Shown: piece by piece, positions 24,373 through 33,051 of the stretch
Layout: every line of letters starts with the position of its first letter
How positions within the stretch are numbered: the stretch's first letter is position 1
NCBI GenBank assembly: GCA_051881615.1
Contig: JBJEQF010000022.1
Span: 51,590 to 115,589 of the forward strand
Source: CAMFTQ01 sp051881615
Lineage (GTDB): Bacteria; Bacillota; Clostridia; Oscillospirales; Acutalibacteraceae
DNA: 64,000 nucleotides
Direction of reading: 5' to 3'
Translations under genes and position numbers: made by a program
Notes under the pieces: model-generated
The model's input: only the letters and a program-made list of their open reading frames with translations
Told to the model about the DNA's origin: nothing
Database searches by the model: none

Positions 24373-26772
24373 TTATTCACCTATCTTGAATCCCGTGTCA
24401 ATGCCTGCAACAAATTTCTGAATAGCTGTTGCGTCATTAACGTTTACCTTGCCGTCACCGGTTACATCAGCGGCTTTTGCTTGCTCGTCTGTGAGGGTAA
24501 CTATTGATGCGGCTGATTTTTGAATTGTTGTTGCGTCCTTGATGTTTACTTTGCCGTCAGCGTTTACATCGCCGAGTAAAACAGACGTTTTTTCTGTCTT
24601 TACAACAGCGTAAACGCTGAAATGGTCTGTTTCAAATACAAGGTAGCCGTCAACAAACACTGCGTTCATATCTGTTTTGCTGTCGCCGTCAATGTAATAC
24701 ACCTTGCACTGACTTCCGTCAACACCTTCGGGAACAGGCAGCTTAACTGTCACTTTACCGTCAGGCTGAACAGCTTTGCCGTCTTTTTCGAGCGTGATGT
24801 TATATGCTGCTACTGCATTTTCAACTACAGCTTCTGCACTTTCTACGTTAAGCTCAACACCCTCGGGAATATCACCCTCAACAGAAACGTTTGTGTCCTT
24901 ATCAGTGATAACCGTTGCCGGCTCTGTTGTAGGCTCGGTTGTGGGTTCTACTGTTGTAGGTTCGGTTGCCGGCTCTGTTGTAGGCTCGGTTGTCGGAGCT
25001 TCATCTAAGCTGATAAATTTAAAACCGTTTTCATTTGCGTATCTTTCAGCCGCTGAGCCTAAGTAGCCGGTAATTGTGAAGCCGTCAATTTTGACCTTAT
25101 TGTATTCAGCATCATAGTAGTAACCAAATGCATTGTCGTCAATATATTTAACACTTGCTGGGATTGTTATGCTTGCAAGGCTTGTGCAGTTGTGAAATAC
25201 ATCATCGCCAATGCTTGTAATGCTGTCGGGGATTGTTATGCTTGCAAGGCTTGTGCAGTCATCAAATGCACCATCACCAATGCTTGTAACGCTGTCGGGG
25301 ATTATTACGCTTGTTAGGCTTGTGCATTTTTGAAATGCACAAGCGCCAATACTTGTAACACTGTCGGGGATTGTGACACTTGTTAGGCTTGTACAGTAGT
25401 GAAACGCATAATTGCCAATGCTTGTAACACTGTCGGGGATTGTTATGCTTGCAAGGCTTGTGCAGTTGTAAAATGCATCCAAGACAATTTCTGTAACGCC
25501 GTTGGGGATAGTTATGCTTGTAAGGCTTGTGCAGTTGTAAAATGCACCCGAGCGAATTTCTGTAACACTGTCGGGGATTGTTATGCTTGTAATGCTTGTG
25601 CAGCCGGAAAATGCTCCATCACCAATGCTTGTAACACTGTCGGGGATTGTTATGCTTGTAAGGCTTGTGCTGCCGTAAAATGCTCTATCGCCAATGCTTG
25701 TAACGCTGTTGGGGATTGTTATGCTTGCAAGGCTTGTGCTGCCGTAAAATGCTCTATCGCCAATGCTTTTTGTGCCGTCTTTTACTGTGATGTTAGTATT
25801 CTCTGGCATTTTACCTTTGTATTCGTACAACACCTTTCCGGCATATACAACACCGTCATGCTGATTATAATACCATGCCGTATTTTCAAATGCACAAACA
25901 CCAATTTCTGTAACACTGTCGGCGATTCTTATGCTTTCAAGGCTTGTGCAGTTTTTAAATGCACGAGCGCCAATGCTTGTAACGCTGTCGGGGATTGTTA
26001 CGCTTGCAAGTCTTGTGCAGAAGAAAAATGCCTTATCACTAATACTTTTTGTACCGTCTTTTACCGTGATGGTAATATTCGGTGACATTTCTTCTTTGTA
26101 TTCGTACAACACCTTTCCGGCATATACAACACCGTCAGGCTTATTATCATACCATGCGGTATTTTCAAATGCACAAGCGCCAATGTTTGTAACGCTGTCA
26201 GGGATTGTTATGCTTGTAAGGCTTGTGCAGTCTTCAAATGCACTCTCGCCAATGTTTGTAACACTGTCAGGGATTGTTATGCTTGTAAGGCTGGTGCAGT
26301 TTTCAAATGCATAATAGCCAATGCTTGTAACGCTGTCGGGGATTGTTACACTTGTAAGGCTTGTGCAAGCTATAAATGCAGCAAAGCCAATTTCTGTAAC
26401 ACTGTCAGGGATTGTTATGCTTGCAAGGCTTGTACAACGGGCAAAAGCACCCTCGCCAATGCTTGTAACGCTGTCGGGGATTGTTATGCTTTCAAGGCTT
26501 GTGCAGTCGGAAAATGCATAATCGCCAATGCTTGTAACCTTTTTCCCGTCAAGCTCTGACGGAATTGTAAGCTCTGTCGCACTGCCTGTGAAGTCTGTAA
26601 TTTCAACAGTTCCGTCACCAAGGATTTTATACTCAAAATAACCGCTTGTTTCTCCTGTGCTTACAACTTCTGTTTCAGCCGCCGAAGCCGAAATCGGTGC
26701 AACCGCCGCCGTACTCAGCAGCATAACCGCCGCAAGACAGGTTGATATTACCTTTCTGAATTTCTTTTTCAT
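24373..26772 (-). CDS. Secreted BspA-type leucine-rich-repeat protein with C-terminal dockerin (A)
   Basis: 799 residues. A Sec signal ends near SASA. About 20 LRR_5 units of about 23 residues follow (consensus SITIPDSVTSIGDYAFSDC). They are interrupted by two WYxNxxDGVVYAGKVLYEYK islands. A TEPTTEP-rich linker leads to a beta domain of about 110 residues (from NVSVEGDIPEGVELN), shared with paralogue B. At the end is a type I dockerin with two calcium loops (GDVNADGKVNIKD; DVTGDGKVNVND). BspA repeats often mediate adhesion. The dockerin predicts attachment to a cohesin scaffold not encoded here. Its leader carries a terminator hairpin. Confidence 0.9.
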   Translation of the reverse strand: MKKKFRKVISTCLAAVMLLSTAAVAPISASAAETEVVSTGETSGYFEYKILGDGTVEITDFTGSATELTIPSELDGKKVTSIGDYAFSDCTSLESITIPDSVTSIGEGAFARCTSLASITIPDSVTEIGFAAFIACTSLTSVTIPDSVTSIGYYAFENCTSLTSITIPDSVTNIGESAFEDCTSLTSITIPDSVTNIGACAFENTAWYDNKPDGVVYAGKVLYEYKEEMSPNITITVKDGTKSISDKAFFFCTRLASVTIPDSVTSIGARAFKNCTSLESIRIADSVTEIGVCAFENTAWYYNQHDGVVYAGKVLYEYKGKMPENTNITVKDGTKSIGDRAFYGSTSLASITIPNSVTSIGDRAFYGSTSLTSITIPDSVTSIGDGAFSGCTSITSITIPDSVTEIRSGAFYNCTSLTSITIPNGVTEIVLDAFYNCTSLASITIPDSVTSIGNYAFHYCTSLTSVTIPDSVTSIGACAFQKCTSLTSVIIPDSVTSIGDGAFDDCTSLASITIPDSITSIGDDVFHNCTSLASITIPASVKYIDDNAFGYYYDAEYNKVKIDGFTITGYLGSAAERYANENGFKFISLDEAPTTEPTTEPATEPTTVEPTTEPTTEPATVITDKDTNVSVEGDIPEGVELNVESAEAVVENAVAAYNITLEKDGKAVQPDGKVTVKLPVPEGVDGSQCKVYYIDGDSKTDMNAVFVDGYLVFETDHFSVYAVVKTEKTSVLLGDVNADGKVNIKDATTIQKSAASIVTLTDEQAKAADVTGDGKVNVNDATAIQKFVAGIDTGFKIGE

Positions 26773-26791
26773 TGTCTTTCCTCCTCATAAT

Positions 26792-26818
26792 AAAAAGTGC
26801 GCAGCCGAAGCCACGCAC
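26792..26818 (-). terminator. Intrinsic terminator inside the leader of BspA gene A (putative attenuator)
   Basis: On the minus strand a 9-bp stem GTGCGTGGC/GCTGCGCAC (two G-U pairs) with a TTCG tetraloop is followed by TTTTTATT. About 10 nt later come AGGAGG and the ATG. Placed between promoter and ribosome binding site, it would stop transcription unless an alternative fold forms. Confidence 0.75.
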
Positions 26819-26951
26819 GAAAAATACATAGCTCCTTTGTCGCCAAACAAAAATTTCCAACTGTCACCTAAGTGTGTGAAAATAGAAGCCTGTATTTTTA
26901 CCGAAATAAAAATACACACTTGTATAGATGAAAATATAAAGTTTATGCCGC
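26819..26951 (-). promoter_or_regulatory. Structured 5' leader upstream of the attenuator of BspA gene A
   Basis: On the minus strand AAGTGTGT (26921-26914) can pair with ACACACTT (26877-26870). This encloses, and slightly competes with, an inner hairpin GTATTTTTA/TAAAAATAC. A conserved-looking purine-rich stretch (GGTGACAG, GGCGACAAAGGAGC) then leads to the terminator. A short frame MYFSCVASAAHFLL starts after AAAGGAGCT and runs through the terminator, so a leader peptide is possible. I match no known riboswitch class. Confidence 0.45.
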
Positions 26952-26957
26952 AAATTT

Positions 26958-26986
26958 ATTCTATCAGATTAAATATTAAAATGCAA
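26958..26986 (-). promoter_or_regulatory. Promoter of BspA gene A
   Basis: On the minus strand TTGCAT (26986-26981) and TAGAAT (26963-26958) are 17 bp apart, with an extended TG. The implied 5' leader is about 180 nt, unusually long for this window. Confidence 0.55.
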
Positions 26987-27040
26987 TAATTATACAAAAA
27001 ATCAGTAAATATTTTTCTGTAGCTTGTAAAGAACGTGAAA

Positions 27041-27066
27041 AAGGGACTGCTTTGTTACAGTCCCTT
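27041..27066 (-). terminator. Terminator of the dockerin L,D-transpeptidase gene
   Basis: A 9-bp stem AAGGGACTG/CAGTCCCTT (27041-27049, 27058-27066) is followed on the minus strand by TTTTTC. It lies 6 bp past the stop. Confidence 0.88.
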
Positions 27067-27071
27067 AATTA

Positions 27072-29252
27072 TCAATATATTATTACCGGTGTGTTTACCT
27101 TCATTTTGTTATACATCTTTTTAACCTTATCGTAAGGAGTATTTATACAGCCGTGTGAGCCGTCACCCTTGTAGGTGTTTCCGCCGTACTCGTTGTCACT
27201 TCTCCACGTGCTGTCGTGAATACCTATGCCGTCATATGTAACGCCCATCCAATAGCTTACTACCGTTTCATAGTCAGCACCGACAAGCGTTGCAGGGGAT
27301 GCCTTGTTAATAATTTTGTGGTAGCCCTTTGTTGTATCGTGTGTGCCGTAGTTGCCTGTTACAACGTCTGTATCGCAATACAGCTTGCCGTCAACGTAGT
27401 ACCACATATGCTGTTGAGCGATATTTATCTCTACGTATGTGTTCGGCACTGTTCTGTCGTATGCAACCATTTTCGGTGTGAAGCTCTTGACAACAGTTGT
27501 ACCGCTGCATTTTACGCCGTTAGTTATTCTGTACGGAATAACCTTGAAATAATACTTTTTATTCGGAGTCAGCTTTTTTGTCAGGAAAGAGGTTCCTGTT
27601 GTTGTGCCAAGGCTTGAATAGCTGCCGTTTTCTACGTCTGAATAATAAACTGCATAGCCTGTTGCATATTGATTTTTATTCCAAGAAAGCTTAACTCTTG
27701 ACAAAATTGTCGAGAAGCTAAAGTCTGTGCTGTGAAGTCCTGCTACTGCTTTTATTTCTTTTCCGCCTGATTCTACAGCCTTCTTGTTTTCGGTAATAAA
27801 GGGTGTTACCTTGTATGTATAGCTTACTCCGCCCTTGACGTTTTTATCTGTCCATTCAAGTGTAGTTCCGTTGTTTATTGTTGCAACCTTTGCATAGCCT
27901 GCCGAGCCTGTTTTTCTATAGACAATATAGCCGTTAGCGTTTGATACCTTGCCCCACTTCAGCTTTATTGCAGAGGTCGAACTGCTTGCCACGGCAAGAC
28001 TGCCGAGGTTGTTGAGCTTTGTTTTTACCGTTTTTTCGGGGTATGCGGCATTGTAATCTGTTGAGTTGACTACGGTATATGCTTTTACGGCATATTTGTA
28101 GCTTGTAGCTCCTGTTAGTCCCTTATCTGTAAACGAGGTTGCAGCAGCACCTAACTGTGCTATCTGAGTATATTTGCCGCTGCCCTGCGCTCTGTAAACT
28201 CTGTAGCCTGTTCTGCCGCCCTTTGGTGCGCTCCAGCTTAGCTTTACACTGCTTGACGTAATATTGCTAAAGCTGATACTCTCTACCTTATTCGGCAGTG
28301 CAGCTGTAATAAGCACGGTATAGCTGTAGCTTTGAAGCTCCGGTACACTGCCCGATGTGCGAACGCCCTTGACAACATATCTTACCTCACAGCCGGGTTC
28401 AACCTTTGTATCGGTATATGAATTTACATTTTCTGCAACCGTTGCATACTTTATGTAAGTGCCGTTTGTATTTTTGTCTTTTTTGTAGATGCAATAGCCG
28501 TCAGCATTCACAAGCCTTGACCATGTGACGGTTATTGAGTTTGTCTTATTATTTGTTGCCTTTACGTTTTTGACCTCGCCCGGAAGTACAGATGCCTTTA
28601 TAGTTGCAGGCTTGCTGAAAGCCAAGCCCTTGCAGGCAGAAACCAGATATGTGTTAAGCTCGCCGTCTGCAAGATTTTTTACTGTGTATGCTGTAACATC
28701 AGAATCAACAGTACCGAGCAAAACCTCTTTGCCGTTTACATCTTTGGAAATCCTGTATTTATCTGCGCCGCTGACAGCTTTCCAAGAAAGAGTAACTGAA
28801 TTTGTCGTTCTGTCTTTAACAGCAACCCACTGTGGCTTTGAAATTACTGCAACAGGTGGAGCTATCGTTGTAGGCTCAACCGTTGTTGGCTCTGTCGTTG
28901 TCGGTTCGTCGCCTGTTGACGGCTCATCGCCTGTTGACGGTTCGTCATCTGACGAAATTTCGGGCTTGTACGTACCGGCGATATACATCTGAACAAGCGT
29001 AGCGTCATAAATCGTAATTTTCCCGTTTTTGTCAACATCGCCTGCTTTTTGCTCGTTGTCGTTCATAGTCAGGATATTTGCAATATGCCTTTGAATATGC
29101 GTAACGTCCTTGACAGTTGTTTTTCCGTCAAGGTTTGCATCTCCGAAAATGTATGAGCTGTCATTATCTGCCGCCTGTGCCGACAACGGTATACTCGAAA
29201 AAAGAATAGCCAGCGTTAGAATTATAGAAAATACAGATTTATATCTTTTCAA
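27072..29252 (-). CDS. Secreted dockerin-Fn3(x5)-L,D-transpeptidase
   Basis: 726 residues. After a signal peptide (ending SAQA) comes an N-terminal dockerin-like module (FGDANLDGKTTVKD, then GDVDKNGKITIYD). A Thr/Pro/Asp-rich linker follows, then five fibronectin type III domains (about residues 140-590). The C-terminal YkuD catalytic domain has the histidine in GIGIHDSTW and the nucleophile Cys in SHGCINTP. YkuD enzymes make 3-3 crosslinks in peptidoglycan or attach proteins to it. Combining one with a dockerin is unusual. Start is a TTG after GGAGGAG. It has its own terminator and is not in an operon with BspA gene A. Confidence 0.9.
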   Translation of the reverse strand: MKRYKSVFSIILTLAILFSSIPLSAQAADNDSSYIFGDANLDGKTTVKDVTHIQRHIANILTMNDNEQKAGDVDKNGKITIYDATLVQMYIAGTYKPEISSDDEPSTGDEPSTGDEPTTTEPTTVEPTTIAPPVAVISKPQWVAVKDRTTNSVTLSWKAVSGADKYRISKDVNGKEVLLGTVDSDVTAYTVKNLADGELNTYLVSACKGLAFSKPATIKASVLPGEVKNVKATNNKTNSITVTWSRLVNADGYCIYKKDKNTNGTYIKYATVAENVNSYTDTKVEPGCEVRYVVKGVRTSGSVPELQSYSYTVLITAALPNKVESISFSNITSSSVKLSWSAPKGGRTGYRVYRAQGSGKYTQIAQLGAAATSFTDKGLTGATSYKYAVKAYTVVNSTDYNAAYPEKTVKTKLNNLGSLAVASSSTSAIKLKWGKVSNANGYIVYRKTGSAGYAKVATINNGTTLEWTDKNVKGGVSYTYKVTPFITENKKAVESGGKEIKAVAGLHSTDFSFSTILSRVKLSWNKNQYATGYAVYYSDVENGSYSSLGTTTGTSFLTKKLTPNKKYYFKVIPYRITNGVKCSGTTVVKSFTPKMVAYDRTVPNTYVEINIAQQHMWYYVDGKLYCDTDVVTGNYGTHDTTKGYHKIINKASPATLVGADYETVVSYWMGVTYDGIGIHDSTWRSDNEYGGNTYKGDGSHGCINTPYDKVKKMYNKMKVNTPVIIY

Positions 29253-29289
29253 TTTGCTCTACTCCTCCATATAATTTTGCATAGCTTAT

Positions 29290-29298
29290 AATATACCA
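29290..29298 (-). promoter_or_regulatory. Possible extended -10 promoter of the transpeptidase gene
   Basis: The minus strand reads TGGTATATT about 40 bp before the TTG start. No clear -35 is present. Confidence 0.35.
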
Positions 29299-29392
29299 TT
29301 TATTTCAAAAAATAAAGTGTTTTTTGCAAAATTATAAATTAACATAAAAATGATATAAATTCTTATAGCTTTTTTGATTATACTGCCGTTTA

Positions 29393-30214
29393 TTACAGCT
29401 TTTCTATTACATCGGCGGCATTGTCAAGATAATCTCCCTCAAAAAGCTCAATAAGTCCTGCGTCAACGCACCTTGCCAGACGCGGGTCAATCGGAAGTCT
29501 TGCAAGCACCCTTGTATTGTTCTGCCCTGCAATCTCGTCAATATTGCTTTCGCCGTATATAGAGTGCTTTTTGCCGCAGTCGGGGCAGGTGAAATAGCTC
29601 ATATTTTCAACAAGTCCCAGAACAGGAACGTTCATCATTTCTGCCATTTTAACAGCCTTCTGAACAATCATCGACACAAGCTCCTGAGGAGAAGTTACAA
29701 CAATAATTCCGTCAAGCGGAATACTCTGGAACACCGTAAGCGGTACATCGCCTGTTCCGGGCGGCATATCTACAAACATATAGTCAACGTCCTGCCACAG
29801 AACGTCTGACCAGAACTGCTTTACAGTGCCGGCAATTACAGGGCCCCGCCATACAACGGGATCTGTATCATTGGGCAAAAGCAGATTAAGCGACATAATA
29901 TCTATGCCTGTTTTTGTAGTTGCAGGGAAAATCATCTCCTGTGTACCCTTACATTTTTCTGTTATTCCGAACGCCTTTGGTATTGACGGACCTGTGATAT
30001 CTGCGTCAAGAACGGCTGATTTGTACCCTCTGCGGTTCATAAGAACGGCAAGCGTAGAGGTAACAAGGCTTTTACCTACACCGCCCTTGCCCGATACTAC
30101 GCCTATCACCTTTTTAACAGAGCTATTTTCGTTTAGCTTAATTCTGAAATCCTGTGGCTGTGTTCTGTCAGCGCAGCTTTCACCGCAGGATGAACAATCG
30201 TGTGAACAACCCAT
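29393..30214 (-). CDS. mrp: Mrp/NBP35-family iron-sulfur carrier ATPase
   Basis: 273 residues. The N-terminus is cysteine-rich (MGCSHDCSSCGESC), then a deviant Walker A GVVSGKGGVGKSLV near residue 37, the switch segment VLDADITGPSIP, the MFVDMPPGTGD motif, and C-terminal CPDCGKKHS with the CxxC that bridges a 4Fe-4S cluster. These proteins deliver Fe-S clusters to target enzymes. The ATG at 30214 follows AAAGGATG; two upstream in-frame starts add 3 and 10 residues. It lies at the end of a possible heat-shock/prmA transcription unit, though a hairpin precedes it. Confidence 0.92.
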   Translation of the reverse strand: MGCSHDCSSCGESCADRTQPQDFRIKLNENSSVKKVIGVVSGKGGVGKSLVTSTLAVLMNRRGYKSAVLDADITGPSIPKAFGITEKCKGTQEMIFPATTKTGIDIMSLNLLLPNDTDPVVWRGPVIAGTVKQFWSDVLWQDVDYMFVDMPPGTGDVPLTVFQSIPLDGIIVVTSPQELVSMIVQKAVKMAEMMNVPVLGLVENMSYFTCPDCGKKHSIYGESNIDEIAGQNNTRVLARLPIDPRLARCVDAGLIELFEGDYLDNAADVIEKL

Positions 30215-30249
30215 TTTAAACATCCTTTCATTTATATTATTCAATGATT

Positions 30250-30274
30250 GAGGGCAGAGTACCTCTCTGCCCTC
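30250..30274 (-). terminator. Hairpin between the membrane protein gene and mrp
   Basis: A 10-bp perfect stem GAGGGCAGAG/CTCTGCCCTC (30250-30259, 30265-30274) without a strong T tract on the minus strand. It may be a partial terminator or mRNA-stabilising element. Confidence 0.55.
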
Positions 30275-30296
30275 AGGTATTATACTTTTCTGTTAT

Positions 30297-30806
30297 TTAT
30301 TCTTCCGGCTGAGCTTCTTTGATTTCCTCTGCTTTTTCTTCTGCTTCAGCCTCAGGCTCTGCTTCTTCAGACTCTGTAACCTCAGGCTCTGCATCTGTAA
30401 GCTCGTCCTCGTCTGACGCCATTTCAAATCCGCTTAAAAAGGTGTATGGTATGCCATAGCCTAAAGCTACCGCCGCAAGAGTTGAAACGGCTGTATTTCT
30501 GACAATTTCCTCGTGAAAGGGAAGTCCCGGTGCAAATGCGGCTATCAAAACTAAAATTGACGGCACAACAAGCACTACAAGGTTAATAACGCTAAATCTC
30601 ACTACAGGCTTGCCGTCGCCTACACGTGTTGCATAGAACAGCAAAAGTCCGAATACAACAAAAATCAGCATTGATACAAGCTTGTTAAAGGGTGCAGCCA
30701 TAGCATTTGCAAAATCTGAAAAGAAATACGCACAGATTACATATGCAATAAGTAAAAATGCCGAGAAAAACATATTGATTTGCTTGCCTTTGTCTTGCTT
30801 TTTCAT
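30297..30806 (-). CDS. Membrane protein with glutamate-rich tail
   Basis: 169 residues. Four hydrophobic segments (about residues 12-30, 42-60, 70-90 and 103-122) are followed by a strongly acidic C-terminal tail of about 45 residues made mostly of Glu, Ala and Pro. No family is recognised. GGAGG precedes the ATG. It sits between prmA and mrp on the same strand. The acidic tail should be cytoplasmic if the number of helices is even. The function is unknown. Confidence 0.72.
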   Translation of the reverse strand: MKKQDKGKQINMFFSAFLLIAYVICAYFFSDFANAMAAPFNKLVSMLIFVVFGLLLFYATRVGDGKPVVRFSVINLVVLVVPSILVLIAAFAPGLPFHEEIVRNTAVSTLAAVALGYGIPYTFLSGFEMASDEDELTDAEPEVTESEEAEPEAEAEEKAEEIKEAQPEE

Positions 30807-30869
30807 AGAAAATCCTCCGTAAAGTCAGTAACGTCAAAGCTTTTCCGTTACGCATTATTTGTAAGAAAA

Positions 30870-31784
30870 TTACTTTTTTGCCACTATACACGCCCAGCCG
30901 TTGTCCTCGATTACCTCGACAACATTAAACGAAGGCTCTAAGGCTTTCAGAACCTCGTCAAGACGTGTATCAATTATACCGCTCATTATGTAAACGGTAT
31001 CGTCATTCATAAATTCTCTTACTCCTTCTGATAAGGATATTATAGCATCTGCCACAATATTTGCAACTATTATATCAAATTTTCCGCTGATTTTTTCGGT
31101 AAGATTTCCGCAGATTACGTTAAATTTATCTGAAACACCGTTAAGCTGTGCGTTTTCACGTGCAGTTTTAACGGCTGTTTTGTCAATGTCAACTCCCGTT
31201 GCATTGTCAGCACCGAGCAGAAGTGCGGCTATTGAGAGTATTCCGCTGCCGCAGCCTACATCAAGAACGCTGTCGCCGTCTTTGACGTATTTTTCAAGCG
31301 TTTCAAGGCACAGCCTTGTTGTTTCGTGACTGCCTGTTCCAAACGCAACGCCGGGATCTATATTTAAAACAAGGCGATCGCCTGCGTCATAGCTTTCTCT
31401 CCACGTCGGACGGATAAGGAGCTTTTTGCCGATTTCGATAGGGTGAAAATACTGCTTCCAGTTATTGAGCCAGTCCTGCTCTCTGCAATTTTCTGTAATT
31501 ATTTCAAAAGCTATGCCTTCGCTTCTGTATCGCTCCGACAAAAATGCGACAGCTTCACCGGGGTTATCCTCGGGACTTATATATATGTGAACAATCGCTT
31601 TACTGCGGTCCTTTTCAAGAAGCTCCTCGTCAATCAAATCGATGTGGGCGATGTCACGAACCTCCTGCTCAAGCTCTGAGTAGTCCTCGATATAAATTCC
31701 GTAGGGCACAACCATCTGCGCAATATCGCCTGCCTTGTCAACGTCCTGCGTTGAAACCGATATTTTAATTTCTGTCCAGTCCAT
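30870..31784 (-). CDS. prmA: Ribosomal protein L11 methyltransferase
   Basis: 304 residues. PrmA trimethylates ribosomal protein L11 using S-adenosylmethionine. The N-terminal L11-binding domain starts MDWTEIKISVSTQDVDKA. The Rossmann methyltransferase domain shows DPGVAFGTGSHETT, the SAM motif VLDVGCGSGILSIAA and the downstream IVANIVADAI, which holds the NxxA active segment. The ATG at 31784 follows AAAGGA; a 13-residue upstream extension has no ribosome binding site. It is 25 bp after dnaJ, an arrangement often seen in Firmicutes heat-shock operons. Confidence 0.95.
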   Translation of the reverse strand: MDWTEIKISVSTQDVDKAGDIAQMVVPYGIYIEDYSELEQEVRDIAHIDLIDEELLEKDRSKAIVHIYISPEDNPGEAVAFLSERYRSEGIAFEIITENCREQDWLNNWKQYFHPIEIGKKLLIRPTWRESYDAGDRLVLNIDPGVAFGTGSHETTRLCLETLEKYVKDGDSVLDVGCGSGILSIAALLLGADNATGVDIDKTAVKTARENAQLNGVSDKFNVICGNLTEKISGKFDIIVANIVADAIISLSEGVREFMNDDTVYIMSGIIDTRLDEVLKALEPSFNVVEVIEDNGWACIVAKK

Positions 31785-31809
31785 AGTGTTATCCTTTCGG
31801 TTTATGTTA

Positions 31810-32961
31810 TTACTCCTCACCAAAGAAATTCTTTAGTATATCCTTGAAGCCTTTTCTTTTTTGATAATTCTTGTCTGTTGCAGAGCTGTCGAAGCTCTTT
31901 ATCATTTCCTTTTGCTTTTGCGACAGGTTTTTGGGGATTTCAATAGTTACCTTTACGTATTGGTCACCTCTGCCTCTGCCGTTTATGTGAGGAATACCCT
32001 TGCCCTTGAGCTTGAACACATCGTTTGGCTGTGTTCCCTCATGAACGCTGTAGCTCACCTTGCCGTCAAGCGTAGGTACTGTTACCTCTGCGCCGAGCGC
32101 CGCCTGTGCAAAGGTCAATGGCAGCTCGCACCACACATCGTCACCTCTGCGTTCAAAAATCGGGTGAGGTCTTACGTTTACATATACGTGTAAATCACCC
32201 GAAGGGCCGCCGTTTTTGCCGCTGTTACCTCTGCCACCTACGTTTAAGATATTATTGTCGCTCATTCCGGCAGGGATATTCACTTCTACCGTGCTGTGCT
32301 TTTTCACGTGGCCGTTGCCGTTACAGGTACGGCAGGGCGTGTCTATTACCTTGCCCTGTCCCCTACAGGCATCGCAAGGTCTTGTTGTCTGCACTACGCC
32401 GAACGGTGTTCTCTGATTTACCGTTACCTGTCCTCTGCCACCGCAGACGGAACAGGTTTTTGCCGTTGTACCCTTTTGTGCGCCTGTGCCGTTACAGTCC
32501 TCGCACGTTACAATGCGGTTGTATGCAATCTGCTTTTTACAGCCCTTTGCCGCTTCCTCAAAGGATATTGTAACGGTTGCCTCAACGTCTGTTCCTCTGC
32601 GGGGTGCGTTAGGGTTACTTCTTCTGCCGCCGCCGAAACCGCCGAAGCCGCCGAAAACACTGTTGAAAATATCGCCGAAGTCAATATCCTGTCCGAACGG
32701 ACTGCCGCCGCCTGCGCCTGCGCCGTAGCTTGGATCTACTCCTGCGTGGCCGAACTGGTCGTACCTTGCACGTTTCTCTTTATCGGACAGAACCTCGTAC
32801 GCCTCGTTTACCTCTTTAAACTTTGCTTCTGCCTCTTTATCGCCGGGATTTAAGTCAGGGTGGTATTTTTTTGCGCTCTGACGAAAGGCTTTTTTTATTT
32901 CGTCATCAGTCGCTCCCTTTGATACTCCCAGAACCTCATAGTAATCTCTCTTATCTGCCAT
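31810..32961 (-). CDS. dnaJ: Chaperone protein DnaJ (Hsp40)
   Basis: 383 residues with all canonical parts: a J domain with HPD in KKYHPDLNPG near residue 33, a Gly/Phe-rich linker (about 75-115), and four zinc-finger repeats of CxxCxGxG type (CEDCNGTGA, CSVCGGRGQ, CDACRGQGK, CRTCNGNGH). C-terminal substrate-binding domains follow. It activates the DnaK ATPase and delivers unfolded substrates. It follows dnaK but is separated from it by a hairpin and a palindromic repeat element, so its expression may partly depend on readthrough. Confidence 0.97.
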   Translation of the reverse strand: MADKRDYYEVLGVSKGATDDEIKKAFRQSAKKYHPDLNPGDKEAEAKFKEVNEAYEVLSDKEKRARYDQFGHAGVDPSYGAGAGGGSPFGQDIDFGDIFNSVFGGFGGFGGGRRSNPNAPRRGTDVEATVTISFEEAAKGCKKQIAYNRIVTCEDCNGTGAQKGTTAKTCSVCGGRGQVTVNQRTPFGVVQTTRPCDACRGQGKVIDTPCRTCNGNGHVKKHSTVEVNIPAGMSDNNILNVGGRGNSGKNGGPSGDLHVYVNVRPHPIFERRGDDVWCELPLTFAQAALGAEVTVPTLDGKVSYSVHEGTQPNDVFKLKGKGIPHINGRGRGDQYVKVTIEIPKNLSQKQKEMIKSFDSSATDKNYQKRKGFKDILKNFFGEE

Positions 32962-33003
32962 AATAAATCACCCTTATTTATTGCTTACCAAAAAACTGCA
33001 TAA

Positions 33004-33034
33004 AGGCGGCGTAGTGTATATTACTAAGCCGCCT
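33004..33034 (-). promoter_or_regulatory. Hairpin in the dnaK-dnaJ spacer
   Basis: AGGCGGC (33004-33010) pairs with GCCGCCT (33028-33034), extended by TAGT/ACTA. The T tract on the minus strand is weak, so it may be a processing or attenuation site in the heat-shock operon. Confidence 0.5.
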
Positions 33035-33051
33035 GTATTATTTTGTGCCTT

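Noticed and set aside
25399..26521. Long plus-strand frames across BspA gene A (cysteine/alanine-rich and serine-rich repeats)
   Set aside because: They are antisense shadows created by the repetitive LRR coding sequence, without ribosome binding sites. The minus-strand protein has signal peptide and domains.
24373..26772. CRISPR array suggested by regular 69-bp repeats
   Set aside because: The repeats are degenerate, contiguous and in frame with LRR_5 units; there are no unique spacers between identical repeats.
32106..32853. Several plus-strand frames opposite dnaJ
   Set aside because: Cysteine- and arginine-rich shadows of the conserved dnaJ zinc-finger codons; no start signals.
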